Positions 7,144 through 16,128 of a stretch of DNA of 64,000 nt are shown in pieces. Both the position numbers and the translations under genes were made by a program. Origin of the DNA: Amycolatopsis sp. A133 (GTDB lineage: Bacteria > Actinomycetota > Actinomycetes > Mycobacteriales > Pseudonocardiaceae); assembly GCF_031082405.1 (NCBI RefSeq), contig NZ_JAVHJU010000061.1:62001-126000 (forward strand), in the 5' to 3' direction. Position 1 is the stretch's first letter, and each line of letters starts with the position of its first letter. A model generated the notes under the pieces. The model did not search any database and had not been told where the DNA came from. It was given only the letters and a program-made list of their open reading frames with translations.

Positions 7144-8748
7144 CTACGACGGCTCGGCGCTCGCATGCCTTCCGGCTGGCTGGTGAGAACCGCTGTTCCG
7201 GACGGCGTCGTCGAGGAGGTGGCCGCGGCGCGCGGCGGCGAACGTCCCCGACAACGCCGTCGCGAAGGATCCGGCCTGGTCAGGGGTGATGTCGCCGGCG
7301 TGCCAGTAGACCGGCGGCGGGTGCTTGAGGCCGTCGAACGCGGCCACCCACGGGGCCAGTTCGCCCAGAGCGAGCGCGTACGGCAGGCCGCGGGAGAAGA
7401 CCAGCTCGCGCTGCGGCTTGTCCAGGTCTTCGGCCTTCACCGACGCGAGCGTCTCGCCGAAGCCGCGCAGGCGCCGCGCCACGTCGGCGCCCGCCCGCCG
7501 CCGCGCGGGCAGGGCGGCCGAAGCGGCGACGGCGGCGGCCCCGGCCAGCACGACCATGACGCCGGACTGGGCGTAGCCGACGGTCAGGGCCAGCAGCACG
7601 GTGAGGAACACGCCGTAGCAGCCGATCCGGACCCCGGCGCGGCCGAGCCGCCGGGGCCGCGGGGCGAGCCAGCCGCGGCGGACGACGTCGGCGTACAGCT
7701 CGGCCGGGGCGACGGTGACGTGCCGCCGCCGCAGTTCGGCGAGGGTCACCGGCTCGTCCGGGACGACGGCCGCGTAGACCGCGCGCTCGAACGCGGTGAG
7801 GTGCTCGTCGGGCGGGTTGCGGCGGGTCAGCCGCCAGCCGCCGTCCTCGGCGCTCACCCAGAGGTAGTTGCGGACGGCGAGGTCCAGCACGGTCGCGGCC
7901 AGGTCGGCGGCCCCGGGCCGGCCGTGGAGCAGGAGGCCGGCGTGCCCGGGCAGCACCCCCTCGGGCGACGCGAACCCACCCGGAGCTTTCACGTGAAAGC
8001 TCCCACCGGGGAGCGGAGCTTTCACGTGAAAGCTCCGCCGGCGGGCAGCCCCGACGAGGGCGGTCGTGAGCACCAGCAGGGCGCCGAAGGCCGCCCAGGC
8101 CCAGCCGACCGGGGCGGTGAGCACAAACGCGCCGGCGATGGTCTTCGCCGGGACCAGGACCGCGTTGGCGGGAACGGTGCCCGCGGGCAGCTCGACGGTC
8201 GCCGTCATCCGCTGGCCCGCGGCGAGGTTCTGCTGGGTGAACCGGGTCAGCCCGGCGTGGTCGATCTGCGCCGCACCGCACGGGAAATCGGAATCCGGCG
8301 GCCCCGCGAGGCAGTCGACGGCCGTCGGGATCTTCGGCGCGGCGAAGGAGGCACGGACGAACTTCAGCTCGGTGCTCCAGCCGCCGGCCAGTTCCCAGGT
8401 GACGCGGTCGCCGTCGACCGCACCGTCCACTGTGTACCGGATGATCGACGTGCCGGAAGTGAGGTGGACGGTGAACGCGCCGGCGTCCACGCTCGCCGTC
8501 CCGCTGCCTTCGAGCACGACGTCGCGGACGCCGTAGACGCGGTCGCGGTGGTGCGGCGCCGGGACCCGCAGGGCGACCCGGCGGTCCATCGTGCCGCCCT
8601 CGGGGACCGAAATCGCTTCGGCGACCGACAACGAGCCGTCGCGCTGGACCTTGAGCTGGATCTCGGCGCTCTGCGGCAGAGCCGGCAGGGGCGGCTCGTC
8701 CGCGGGGGCCGCGGTCAGGAAGAGCGCCAAGAGCGCTCCCGCGAGCAC
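7144..8748 (-). CDS. DUF2207 membrane protein carrying two in-frame repeat-derived SFHVKAP peptides
   Basis: A signal peptide (residues 1-15) is followed by an extracytoplasmic DUF2207 beta-rich domain, a transmembrane helix near 192-215, a linker, and a cytoplasmic region with two further hydrophobic segments. Function is unknown. It is the second of two tandem paralogues. At residues 239-245 and 250-256 it contains SFHVKAP twice, each encoded by a perfect palindrome of repeat family A (8013-8038 and 7982-8003). The paralogue has unrelated sequence in this linker. The palindromes keep the frame, so the gene is probably intact. The GTG start at 8748 lies 2 bp after the upstream gene's stop codon. 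Confidence 0.85.
   Translation of the reverse strand: MLAGALLALFLTAAPADEPPLPALPQSAEIQLKVQRDGSLSVAEAISVPEGGTMDRRVALRVPAPHHRDRVYGVRDVVLEGSGTASVDAGAFTVHLTSGTSIIRYTVDGAVDGDRVTWELAGGWSTELKFVRASFAAPKIPTAVDCLAGPPDSDFPCGAAQIDHAGLTRFTQQNLAAGQRMTATVELPAGTVPANAVLVPAKTIAGAFVLTAPVGWAWAAFGALLVLTTALVGAARRRSFHVKAPLPGGSFHVKAPGGFASPEGVLPGHAGLLLHGRPGAADLAATVLDLAVRNYLWVSAEDGGWRLTRRNPPDEHLTAFERAVYAAVVPDEPVTLAELRRRHVTVAPAELYADVVRRGWLAPRPRRLGRAGVRIGCYGVFLTVLLALTVGYAQSGVMVVLAGAAAVAASAALPARRRAGADVARRLRGFGETLASVKAEDLDKPQRELVFSRGLPYALALGELAPWVAAFDGLKHPPPVYWHAGDITPDQAGSFATALSGTFAAARRGHLLDDAVRNSGSHQPAGRHASAEPS
7982..8038. repeat. Family A palindromes inside a coding region (22 bp and 26 bp)
   Basis: Two perfect palindromes with the core AGCTTTCACGTGAAAGCT lie at 7982-8003 and 8013-8038, separated by 9 bp. 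Both are read in the same frame by the leftward DUF2207 gene as Ser-Phe-His-Val-Lys-Ala-Pro. The same element occurs between adnA and adnB and downstream of the TetR gene at 48.9 kb. Confidence 0.95.
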
Positions 8749-8750
8749 GG

Positions 8751-10466
8751 TCAGCGGGCCGCGGCGGCGGTGAGCACGCCGTCGAGCGCGGTCAGGAACG
8801 ACGGGAAGTGCGCGCCGAACCGGCGCAGGTCGGACTCGGCCTCCATGCCGCCGTACCAGTACAGCCCGGCCGAGCCGTCGGCCGACGGGTTGAGCGCGGC
8901 GAAGGTGCCGAGCCAGCGTTCGGCGTCGCCCAGCACCACCGCGTACGGCAGCGAGCGGGAGAACACCAGCTCGCGGTCGGCGGGCGGGATGTCCTCAGCC
9001 CTTGCGGTGTGCAGGTAGTCGAGCAGGCCGCGGACCTGCCCCACCAGGGCCCGGCCGCGGGCGGTGCGGGACGGCAGCAGCGCGGCCACCGCGACGACGG
9101 CGAGCCCGGCGAGCGCGACGGCGACGCCGAGCAGCGCGTACCCGGCGGTGAAGGTCAGCACCGCGGTGGCGACGAGACCGAGGGTGAAGACGCCGGCGCC
9201 GAGCCAGGTCAGCCGGCCGCGCGCGGTGTCCGGGCGGCGGGAGAACCAGCGCTTGGTGACGACGTCGGCGTACATCGCGTCGCTGATCCGGCGCAGGTCG
9301 AGCCCGCCGCGGGCGCGCAGCTGCGACACCAGCACGGAGTCGGTGCCCGGCGGCAGCAGGGTTTCGCAGACGGCGCGTTCGAAGTCGTGCAGGTGCTCGT
9401 CCGGCGGGTTGCGGCGGGCGATCTGCCAGTCGGGCCCCGGCACTTCCGCCAGCCACAGGTAGTTGCGGACGGCGAGGTCGACGACGGTGGCGCTGATGTC
9501 GACGACGTCGACGGACTCGTCGACGACGGTGCCGACCTGGCCGGGCAGCACGCCGTCCGGGCTGGCGAAGAAGACACGGCCGCCGTCGCGCAGGAGGACC
9601 TCGACCGGGCCGGTGGCGGCGCGCAGCGCACCGGCGTCCTGCTTGCGGCGCCGCCACACGAAGAGCGCGGCCGCGACGAGGAAGGCGAGCAGGACGGCGA
9701 AGGCGATCCCGGTCAGCGGCGTCAGCGCGAAGGCGTTGGCGAGCAGGCCGATGTCGGCGAACTCGGCGTTCGCCGGGGTGGTGCCCGCGGGCAGGCCGAC
9801 GAGGAGGTCGACGCGGTCGCCGGGCCGCACGTCGTTCTGTTCCAAGCGCACCACACCGGTGTGGTCGAGTTCGGCGAGGGTGCAGCGCCGGCTCGAGCCG
9901 ACGGGACCGGCGAAACAGTCCACAGGGGACAATTGGGGGGTCGGCGCGAGGAAGGAGGCGGTGAGCTTGGCCAGCGGGGTGTCGAAGCCGCTCGCGACCT
10001 GCCAGCGGGCTTGCTGGCGGCCGTTCTGGTCGGCGATGGCGCCGTCGACGGTGAACGTGACGCTGCCGGTGCCACCGCCGAAGGTGAGGACGAGCTGGTC
10101 GCCGGTCAGCCGGCTCGTCGCGGCGCCTTCGGTCTTGACGTCCCGGACGGCGAAGACGCGGTCCTGGTCGTCGCTCGCGGGAACTTTGAGCGGGACGCGG
10201 GAAACGAGCTGCTGCCCGCCGGGAACGGTGACGTGCTCGGTGACGGAGAGCGTGCCGTCGCGCAGGACCTTGAGGGCGACGTCGGCGGTGGCCCCTTCGG
10301 GCGGCCGGACGTCCTGCCCGGTGAGCAGCTGGGGTTTCTTGGCCTGATCGGCGGGCAGGCCGGGCAGCACGGGCCCGGCCGACGGCCCCTGCGCGGCGGC
10401 GGGCCCGGCGGTCACCAGCACGGCCGCAACGGCGATCGCGGCGGCGGCCCCCCATTTCGTCAACAC
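8751..10466 (-). CDS. DUF2207 membrane protein (paralogue)
   Basis: This 571-aa protein has a signal peptide (cleavage probably after AAAQ, about residue 26), an extracytoplasmic DUF2207 domain, a transmembrane helix followed by WRRRKQ, a cytoplasmic FASPDGVLPGQVG segment and two more hydrophobic stretches. It is clearly paralogous to the next gene: FASPDGVLPG matches FASPEGVLPG and ARRNPPDEHL matches TRRNPPDEHL. The start is GTG 10466, with a TTG immediately after it as an alternative. It lies divergent from the zinc peptidase gene at 10571. The biological role of DUF2207 proteins is not known to me. Confidence 0.85.
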   Translation of the reverse strand: MLTKWGAAAAIAVAAVLVTAGPAAAQGPSAGPVLPGLPADQAKKPQLLTGQDVRPPEGATADVALKVLRDGTLSVTEHVTVPGGQQLVSRVPLKVPASDDQDRVFAVRDVKTEGAATSRLTGDQLVLTFGGGTGSVTFTVDGAIADQNGRQQARWQVASGFDTPLAKLTASFLAPTPQLSPVDCFAGPVGSSRRCTLAELDHTGVVRLEQNDVRPGDRVDLLVGLPAGTTPANAEFADIGLLANAFALTPLTGIAFAVLLAFLVAAALFVWRRRKQDAGALRAATGPVEVLLRDGGRVFFASPDGVLPGQVGTVVDESVDVVDISATVVDLAVRNYLWLAEVPGPDWQIARRNPPDEHLHDFERAVCETLLPPGTDSVLVSQLRARGGLDLRRISDAMYADVVTKRWFSRRPDTARGRLTWLGAGVFTLGLVATAVLTFTAGYALLGVAVALAGLAVVAVAALLPSRTARGRALVGQVRGLLDYLHTARAEDIPPADRELVFSRSLPYAVVLGDAERWLGTFAALNPSADGSAGLYWYGGMEAESDLRRFGAHFPSFLTALDGVLTAAAAR

Positions 10467-10570
10467 AGCACCACACCCTAGAGCACCCGATCTATGCTGA
10501 CGCCCGGAACGGCGCGATCACCGCAGGTACGCCGCTTCCGACGGGGAAATCGCACGGGGGGTTCCACTCG

Positions 10571-11914
10571 ATGACGCACGGCCCGCAGGGTCCTGGCCCG
10601 CACGACCCGCGACGGCCGGTGCCGCCGCCGGGGATGAGGCCGCTGCCGCCGCCCGGGGTGCGGCCGTTGCCGCAGGGCCGGCCGCAGTTTCCCGGTCAGC
10701 AGCCGCCGCGTCCTCCGCAGTTCTCACCAGGCCCGCCGGCCCGTCCAGCTGGTTTCGGTGGCCCTCCGCCCACCGGCCCCTTCCGCCACCCCTTGCCGCC
10801 GCCCGCTCAAGCTCCCCTGCCGCCGCCGGTTGCCGCCGCCCCTCCCGTCTTCGCCCCGCACTACGCCGGGCCGCCCTCCTTCGGTCCGCGCTTCGCGCCC
10901 GGCTACTCCCCCTACGTCGCCAAGAAGTCGAACACGGGGGTGATCGTCGCCGTCGCGATCTTCGCGATCGTCACCGTCGCGGGTGGGCTCGTCGCCGCCG
11001 TTGCGCTGTCCGGGAACCACAAGCGGCACGTCGCCGACGCCGGCTACTCCAGCACCTACCCGACCACGACCGAAGAGACCACCACCGAAGCGACCACCGC
11101 GACCACGTCGTCGACCGAGGAAACGACGACCGCCCGCACCACCGGACGCCGGACACCGACCTCGCAGCCCCCGGCCGGCCCGCGTTCGGTCGCCGCGACC
11201 GGGAACAACCCGCTTTTCGGCAGCCCGGACTACGGCCTGCAGAACGTTCCCTGCTCGCTGAGCCGCTGGGCGACCGACCAGAACAGCGCCACGCGCTTCT
11301 TCCAGTCCGGCATCGGCTGCCTCGACGCGATGTGGTCGCGCATGCTCGGCGCGGTCGACCTGCCGTTCCGGACGCCGAACCTGTCCGTCCCGCGGTCGCT
11401 TTCGGAATCGTCGACCCCGTGCGGCAGCGGCGGCACCACCACCGGTGTCACGCCCTTCTACTGCCCGGCGAACAACACGATCTACATGCCGATGGACCGG
11501 ATCGAGGTCAACGTGTGGGGCAACCACCCCGGCCCGTACCTGTCGATATTGGCCCACGAGTACGGCCACCACGTGCAGAACCTGTCCGGCATCACCGAGG
11601 CGTTCGGCAACCAGCGCTACGACGCGGGCGCCGACTCGGCGGCGGGCCTGGAGCTGTCGCGGCGGATGGAACTCGAGGCGCAGTGCTTCTCGGGGATGTT
11701 CCTCGGCTCGGCGTCGGTCTCCGGCGGCTCGGTCGACAAGAACATCTACAACGAGGCCTGGAACGCCCAGGACCGCGGCGACGACTACGCCCGCAACGGC
11801 AAGCGCGACCACGGCAGCGCCAAGCACAACATCGCCTGGTGGCAGCACGGCGCGACCAAGAACCGCAACCAGCAGTGCAACACGTGGCTCTCGGCCTCGG
11901 GCGACGTCTCGTAG
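10571..11914 (+). CDS. YpfJ-type putative neutral zinc metallopeptidase, copy 1
   Basis: A proline-rich cytoplasmic tail (residues 1-115) leads to one transmembrane helix (about 123-145, VIVAVAIFAIVTVAGG), a Thr/Glu-rich linker and an external peptidase domain. The zinc motif is His329-Glu-Tyr-Gly-His333, followed by MELEAQCFSGMF, which carries the conserved downstream Glu. This matches the Zn_peptidase (YpfJ) family, whose substrates are unknown. A -10-like TATGCT lies about 75 bp upstream. A second copy is at 19284, and the two bracket the DUF58/MoxR locus. The Thr-rich linker suggests an extended stalk from the membrane. Confidence 0.9.
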   Translation: MTHGPQGPGPHDPRRPVPPPGMRPLPPPGVRPLPQGRPQFPGQQPPRPPQFSPGPPARPAGFGGPPPTGPFRHPLPPPAQAPLPPPVAAAPPVFAPHYAGPPSFGPRFAPGYSPYVAKKSNTGVIVAVAIFAIVTVAGGLVAAVALSGNHKRHVADAGYSSTYPTTTEETTTEATTATTSSTEETTTARTTGRRTPTSQPPAGPRSVAATGNNPLFGSPDYGLQNVPCSLSRWATDQNSATRFFQSGIGCLDAMWSRMLGAVDLPFRTPNLSVPRSLSESSTPCGSGGTTTGVTPFYCPANNTIYMPMDRIEVNVWGNHPGPYLSILAHEYGHHVQNLSGITEAFGNQRYDAGADSAAGLELSRRMELEAQCFSGMFLGSASVSGGSVDKNIYNEAWNAQDRGDDYARNGKRDHGSAKHNIAWWQHGATKNRNQQCNTWLSASGDVS

Positions 11915-11920
11915 GTCCGG

Positions 11921-12820
11921 TCAGCTCGGCGGCGTGAACGGGTTCTCCACGGGAGTCCCGGACGGCGGCGTCGGCAGGTCCTGCTGCGGACCGGACGGCG
12001 TCCAAGGCGACGGCTGCGGTGGGCCCGGGAAAGCCGCCGGACGCTGGGCCGCGTACGCCTGGAACGCGCGGGCGTGGTCGCGGTTGCGCCGCTCCGCCAG
12101 CACCGCCGCCAGGAACGCCCACGGCGGCACCCCGGGCGGCACCGGCGTGCCCAGTGCGTTCCCGACCTGCTGCGCGAGGCTCCAGCCCAGCGCCTGCGCC
12201 GCCTCCGGCCGCAGCTCCTGGAACCGGGCGAGGAACTGGCGGCTCGCCAGCGCGAGGCCGTCCGGGAGGCGGGTCAGGTCGAGCTGCGCCGCCCAGCCCT
12301 CGAGGCCCGGGGGCATCGCGACCGCCGCGTGGCCGGCGCTCTCCGGGACGCGCTCGCGGACCACCAGCGTCCCGGCCAGGAAGTCGCCGACGCGGCGGCC
12401 GTTCGACGAGCACAGCGACACGATCACCGCGACCGCGCCGAACAGCCCGAGCGCCCAGAAGTCCACGACGAACCCGGCGAGCCCGCGCACCAGCGCGTGC
12501 CGGAACCGGATCGGGCCGCCGTCGACGCGGACCACCCGCAGCCCCAGCGCCATCTTGCCCAGCGAGCGGCCGCGCGAGAGCGTCTCGAACAGCACCGGGT
12601 AGCCGACCATGACCAGCACCACGAACACGAGCAGCAGCGCCAGGAAGAGCGACTCGTCCTCGCCCGGCACCGTGTACGCGAGCACCATGGTCGCGCCCAG
12701 CAGCAGCGCGAACTGCAGGAGGACGTCCAGCGCCATCGCCAGCGCGCGGCTGGCGAGCTTGGCCACGCGCAGGTCCAGGACGACCGCTTCGCCGGTGACC
12801 AGCTCCGATTCCTCGTGCAC
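11921..12820 (-). CDS. RDD-family membrane protein
   Basis: This 299-aa protein carries an RDD domain in its first half, with two hydrophobic helices (LLLGATMVLAYTV and LALLLVFVVLVMVGYPVLF), the motif RGRSLGKMALGLRVV and a third helix. A proline-rich cytoplasmic tail follows (PGPPQPSPWTPSGPQQ). The start is GTG 12820; the reading frame stays open much further upstream, but that part overlaps the divergent SpoIIM-like gene and is not coding. RDD proteins often accompany DUF58/MoxR loci like the one here; their role is not established. It converges on the zinc peptidase gene, ending 6 bp from its stop. Confidence 0.88.
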   Translation of the reverse strand: MHEESELVTGEAVVLDLRVAKLASRALAMALDVLLQFALLLGATMVLAYTVPGEDESLFLALLLVFVVLVMVGYPVLFETLSRGRSLGKMALGLRVVRVDGGPIRFRHALVRGLAGFVVDFWALGLFGAVAVIVSLCSSNGRRVGDFLAGTLVVRERVPESAGHAAVAMPPGLEGWAAQLDLTRLPDGLALASRQFLARFQELRPEAAQALGWSLAQQVGNALGTPVPPGVPPWAFLAAVLAERRNRDHARAFQAYAAQRPAAFPGPPQPSPWTPSGPQQDLPTPPSGTPVENPFTPPS

Positions 12821-12853
12821 GAGGCCCAGCGTAACGACGGATAGGGTGGCCGG

Positions 12854-13861
12854 GTGGATGTGGACGTCTTCGTCGCGGCGCACGCGGCCGAGTGGAACCG
12901 GCTCGGCGAGCTGACCCGGCGCGGCGGCAAGCTGACCGGGCCCGAAGCCGACGAGCTGGTGACGCTCTACCAGCGGACCGCGACGCACCTGTCGATCGTC
13001 CGGTCGGTCGCGCCGGACCCGGCCCTGATCGGCCGGCTGTCCGGGCTGGTCGCCCGGGGCCGCTCGGCGGTTTCCGGAGCGCACAACCCGGCCTGGCGCG
13101 AGGTCGCGTTGTTCTTCACGCGCCGGTTCCCGGCCGCGGTCTACCTGTCGCGGCGCTGGTGGATCCCGGCGGCGCTGGTGTCGATCGCGGTGATGGCGGT
13201 GATCGCCGTCTGGGTCGCGCGCGACCCGCTCGTGCGCGCGACGATCGCGACGCCGGACGAGCTGACCGCGCTGACCAAACCGGGCGGCGAGGCCGAAAGC
13301 TACTACTCGACCGGCCCGGCGGCGTCCTTCGCGGCCCGCGTGTGGACGAACAACGCCTGGGTGGCGGCGACCTGCCTGTTCCTCGGCATCGCACTGGGCC
13401 TGCCGGTGATCGGCGCGCTCTGGATGAACTCGCTCAACGCGGGGCTGATCATCGGCGCGATGAGCGCGGCCGGCCGCGGCGACGTGATGATCGGCCTCCT
13501 GCTGCCCCACGGCCTCCTGGAGCTGACGGCGGTGTTCGTCGCGGCGGGCACGGGCTTGAAACTGGGCTGGACGGTGATCGACCCGGGCCGCCGCTCCCGC
13601 ACGGCGGCCCTCGCCGAGCAGGGCCGGTCGGTGGTGGTGATGGCGCTCGGGCTGACGTGCGTGCTGTTCGTGTCCGGCGTCATCGAGGCGTTCGTGACCC
13701 CGTCGGGCTGGCCGACGTGGCTGCGCGTGGGCATCGGCGCGGTGGCCGAAGTGGCGTTCCTGGTTTACGTGTTCACGCTGGGCCGGCGCGCGGCGAAGGA
13801 CGGCGAGGTCGGGGACCTCGAAGCCCGTGACGCCGGGGACGCGCTGCCCGAGTCGGCGTGA
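12854..13861 (+). CDS. SpoIIM-like (stage II sporulation protein M family) membrane protein
   Basis: This 335-aa integral membrane protein has an N-terminal soluble part with a conserved helical motif (YQRTATHLSIVRS) and several membrane helices, including WWIPAALVSIAVMAVIAVWV and AATCLFLGIALGLPVIGAL. The HGLLELTAVFVAAGTG segment is diagnostic of the SpoIIM/DUF95 family. In actinobacteria this family is typically encoded beside an RDD gene and a MoxR-DUF58 pair, as here. The GTG start at 12854 is 33 bp from the divergent RDD start, so both must share a compact promoter region. A link to sporulation cannot be inferred from the name alone. Confidence 0.88.
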   Translation: MDVDVFVAAHAAEWNRLGELTRRGGKLTGPEADELVTLYQRTATHLSIVRSVAPDPALIGRLSGLVARGRSAVSGAHNPAWREVALFFTRRFPAAVYLSRRWWIPAALVSIAVMAVIAVWVARDPLVRATIATPDELTALTKPGGEAESYYSTGPAASFAARVWTNNAWVAATCLFLGIALGLPVIGALWMNSLNAGLIIGAMSAAGRGDVMIGLLLPHGLLELTAVFVAAGTGLKLGWTVIDPGRRSRTAALAEQGRSVVVMALGLTCVLFVSGVIEAFVTPSGWPTWLRVGIGAVAEVAFLVYVFTLGRRAAKDGEVGDLEARDAGDALPESA

Positions 13862-13862
13862 A

Positions 13863-15155
13863 TCACAGCCGTCCCGCGGCTTTCAACGCCAGGTACCGGT
13901 CCGCCAAGGCCGGCGGCAGTTCCTCCGGTACCGCGTCCACCACGCTCACCCCGTGCCGCGCCAGCCGCTCCGTCACGCGCAGGCGCTCGGCCGTCGTCCG
14001 GGACGCCGCCGCCGCGTCGTAGACCGATTCCGCGTCGCCGCGGGCCGACAGCATCTCGGCCACCCTCGGGTCCGCCACCGACGCCACCACCAGCTCGTGC
14101 CGGCCGGTCAGCGAACCCAGCACCGGGAACAGCCCCTCCTCCAGCGGCGCCGCGTCCAGTCCGGTCAGCAGCACCACCAGCGCCCGGCGGCGGGTTCGCC
14201 GGAGCACTTCCGCGATCATGCCCCGCGCGTCCGTCTCGACCAGCGACGGCTCCAGCGGCGCCATCGCGTTCACCAGCGACGTCAGCAGCGACGCTCCCGA
14301 CGAACCCTGCACCGCCGCCCGCAGGCGCCGGTCGTAGGCCAGCAGGTCGACGCGGTCACCGGCGCGGGAGGCCAGTGCCGCCAGCAGCAGTGCCGCGTCC
14401 ATCGCCGCGTCGAGGCGGGGTGCGTCGCCGACCCGGCCCGCCGAGACGCGGCCGGTGTCGAGCACCAGGACCACGTGGCGGTCGCGCTCGGGGCGCCAGG
14501 TCCGGACCATCACGTCCGCCGCCCGGGCGGTCGCCCGCCAGTCGATGGATCGCACGTCGTCGCCGATGACGTACTCGCGCAGCGAGTCGAATTCCGTGCC
14601 CTGGCCGCGGATCAGCACCGCGCTGCGGCCGTCCAGCTGCTGCAGCCGCGCCAGCCGCGAAGGCAGGTGCTTGCGGCTGTGGAACGGCGGCAGCACGCGC
14701 ACCGTCCACGGCACCGCGTGCGATCCCTGCCGCGCGGCCAGCCCCAGCGGCCCCACCGACCGGACCGTCACCCGCGCCGCCGTCCGGTCACCCCGGCGCG
14801 TCGGCCGCAACGCCGTCACCAGCGCCCGCCGCTCCCCCGGCGGGACGCGCACCGGATGCCGGTCGGACGCGCCCGCGCTCGGCGGCCACGCGTCGCGCAG
14901 CTGCCCGCGCACGGTCCGCCGCCCGGGGTTGGCCACCACGAGCGTCACCTCGCACGGCTCGCCGAGCCGCACCGACGTGTCGCCCGAGCGCCGGAACGTC
15001 AGCGACCGCACGCTGCCCGCCAGCACGAGGTCGGCCACGACCAGCACCAGCAGCACCACGCCGACCGCCAGGATCCCGGCGCCCGACGGCAGGAGCAGCC
15101 CGACCACGAGCGCGCCGAACAGCGCCAGCAGCCCGAGCCTTCCGGTGACGGCCAT
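13863..15155 (-). CDS. DUF58 domain protein (vWA-like partner of MoxR)
   Basis: Two N-terminal hydrophobic stretches (LLALFGALVVGLLLPSGAGILAVGVVLLVLV) precede a soluble region with the DUF58 signature: RGQGTEFDSLREYVIGDDVR SIDW, followed by ATARAADVMVRTW. The later VVLVLDTGRVSAGR resembles a von Willebrand A MIDAS strand. The family works with MoxR AAA+ ATPases, thought to be chaperone pairs for assembling metal cofactors or membrane complexes. The ATG at 15155 lies 1 bp from the moxR stop codon, so the genes form an operon. Length 430 aa. Confidence 0.9.
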   Translation of the reverse strand: MAVTGRLGLLALFGALVVGLLLPSGAGILAVGVVLLVLVVADLVLAGSVRSLTFRRSGDTSVRLGEPCEVTLVVANPGRRTVRGQLRDAWPPSAGASDRHPVRVPPGERRALVTALRPTRRGDRTAARVTVRSVGPLGLAARQGSHAVPWTVRVLPPFHSRKHLPSRLARLQQLDGRSAVLIRGQGTEFDSLREYVIGDDVRSIDWRATARAADVMVRTWRPERDRHVVLVLDTGRVSAGRVGDAPRLDAAMDAALLLAALASRAGDRVDLLAYDRRLRAAVQGSSGASLLTSLVNAMAPLEPSLVETDARGMIAEVLRRTRRRALVVLLTGLDAAPLEEGLFPVLGSLTGRHELVVASVADPRVAEMLSARGDAESVYDAAAASRTTAERLRVTERLARHGVSVVDAVPEELPPALADRYLALKAAGRL

Positions 15156-15156
15156 G

Positions 15157-16128
15157 TCAGCGAGGCACGGGCACGGACGCGAGCACGCGGTCCAGCACGC
15201 CGTCCGCGGTGACGCCCTCGAGCTCGGCCTCCGGCCGCACGTCCAGGCGGTGCCGCAGCGCGGGCCGGGCGAGCGCCTTGACGTCGTCGGGGGTCGCGTA
15301 GTCGCGCCCGGCGAGCCAGGCCCAGGCGCGGGTCACCGCGAGCAACGCCGTGGCACCACGGGGAGAAACGCCGATCCGCACCGACGGCAGCTGCCGCGTC
15401 GCCCGGCACAGGTCGACGACGTAGCCGATCACCTCGGGCCCGATCGTCACGCGGGCCACGGCTTCGCGCGCCGCGGCGAGTTCCGGGGCACCGGCGACCG
15501 CGCGCAGGCCCGCCGCCGCGAGGTTGCGCGGATCGAAGCCCTGTGCGTGCCGCCACAGGATGCCGATCTCGTCCTCGCGCGACGGCGCCGGCATGGTCAG
15601 CTTCAGCAGGAACCGGTCCAGCTGCGCCTCCGGCAGCGGGTAGGTGCCCTCGTACTCCACCGGGTTCTGGGTGGCGACCACGATGAACGGGTCCGGCAGC
15701 GGCCGCGACTTGCCGTCGATCGAGACCTGCCGCTCCTCCATCGCCTCCAGCAGCGACGACTGCGTCTTCGGCGGCGTCCGGTTGATCTCGTCGGCGAGCA
15801 GCAGGTTCGTGAACACCGGCCCCTCGCGGAAGGAGAATTCGCCGCTGTGCGCGTCGTAGACGATCGAGCCGGTGACGTCGCCGGGCATCAGGTCCGGCGT
15901 GAACTGCACGCGCGTGGTCTCCAGGTCCAGCGCCGCGGCCAGCGCCCGCACCAGCAGCGTCTTCGCCACCCCCGGAACGCCTTCGAGCAGCACGTGCCCC
16001 CGGCAGAGCAGCGCCAGGATCAGCCCGGTGACCGCGGCGTCGTTGCCGACGACGGCCTTGCCGACCTCGGCGCGCAGCGCGATCAGCGCGTCGCGGGCCC
16101 CGGTCGCGTTTTCGGTACCGCTGGTCAA
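15157..16128 (-). CDS. MoxR-family AAA+ ATPase
   Basis: Walker A is GVPGVAKT (residues 50-57), Walker B is LLLADE (about 109-114), and the sensor-1 region reads VVATQNPVEYEGTYPLPEAQ, all hallmarks of MoxR ATPases. The protein is 323 aa. A TTG start (16128) overlaps the upstream stop codon (TTGA). It should act with the DUF58 partner encoded immediately downstream as an ATP-driven chaperone; the client complex is unknown. The membrane proteins on either side suggest an envelope client (inference). Confidence 0.93.
   Translation of the reverse strand: MTSGTENATGARDALIALRAEVGKAVVGNDAAVTGLILALLCRGHVLLEGVPGVAKTLLVRALAAALDLETTRVQFTPDLMPGDVTGSIVYDAHSGEFSFREGPVFTNLLLADEINRTPPKTQSSLLEAMEERQVSIDGKSRPLPDPFIVVATQNPVEYEGTYPLPEAQLDRFLLKLTMPAPSREDEIGILWRHAQGFDPRNLAAAGLRAVAGAPELAAAREAVARVTIGPEVIGYVVDLCRATRQLPSVRIGVSPRGATALLAVTRAWAWLAGRDYATPDDVKALARPALRHRLDVRPEAELEGVTADGVLDRVLASVPVPR

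Noticed and set aside
5833..9018. 1061-codon + strand frame over the M16 and DUF2207 genes
   Set aside because: No recognisable domains, and it overlaps four well-supported genes on the other strand.
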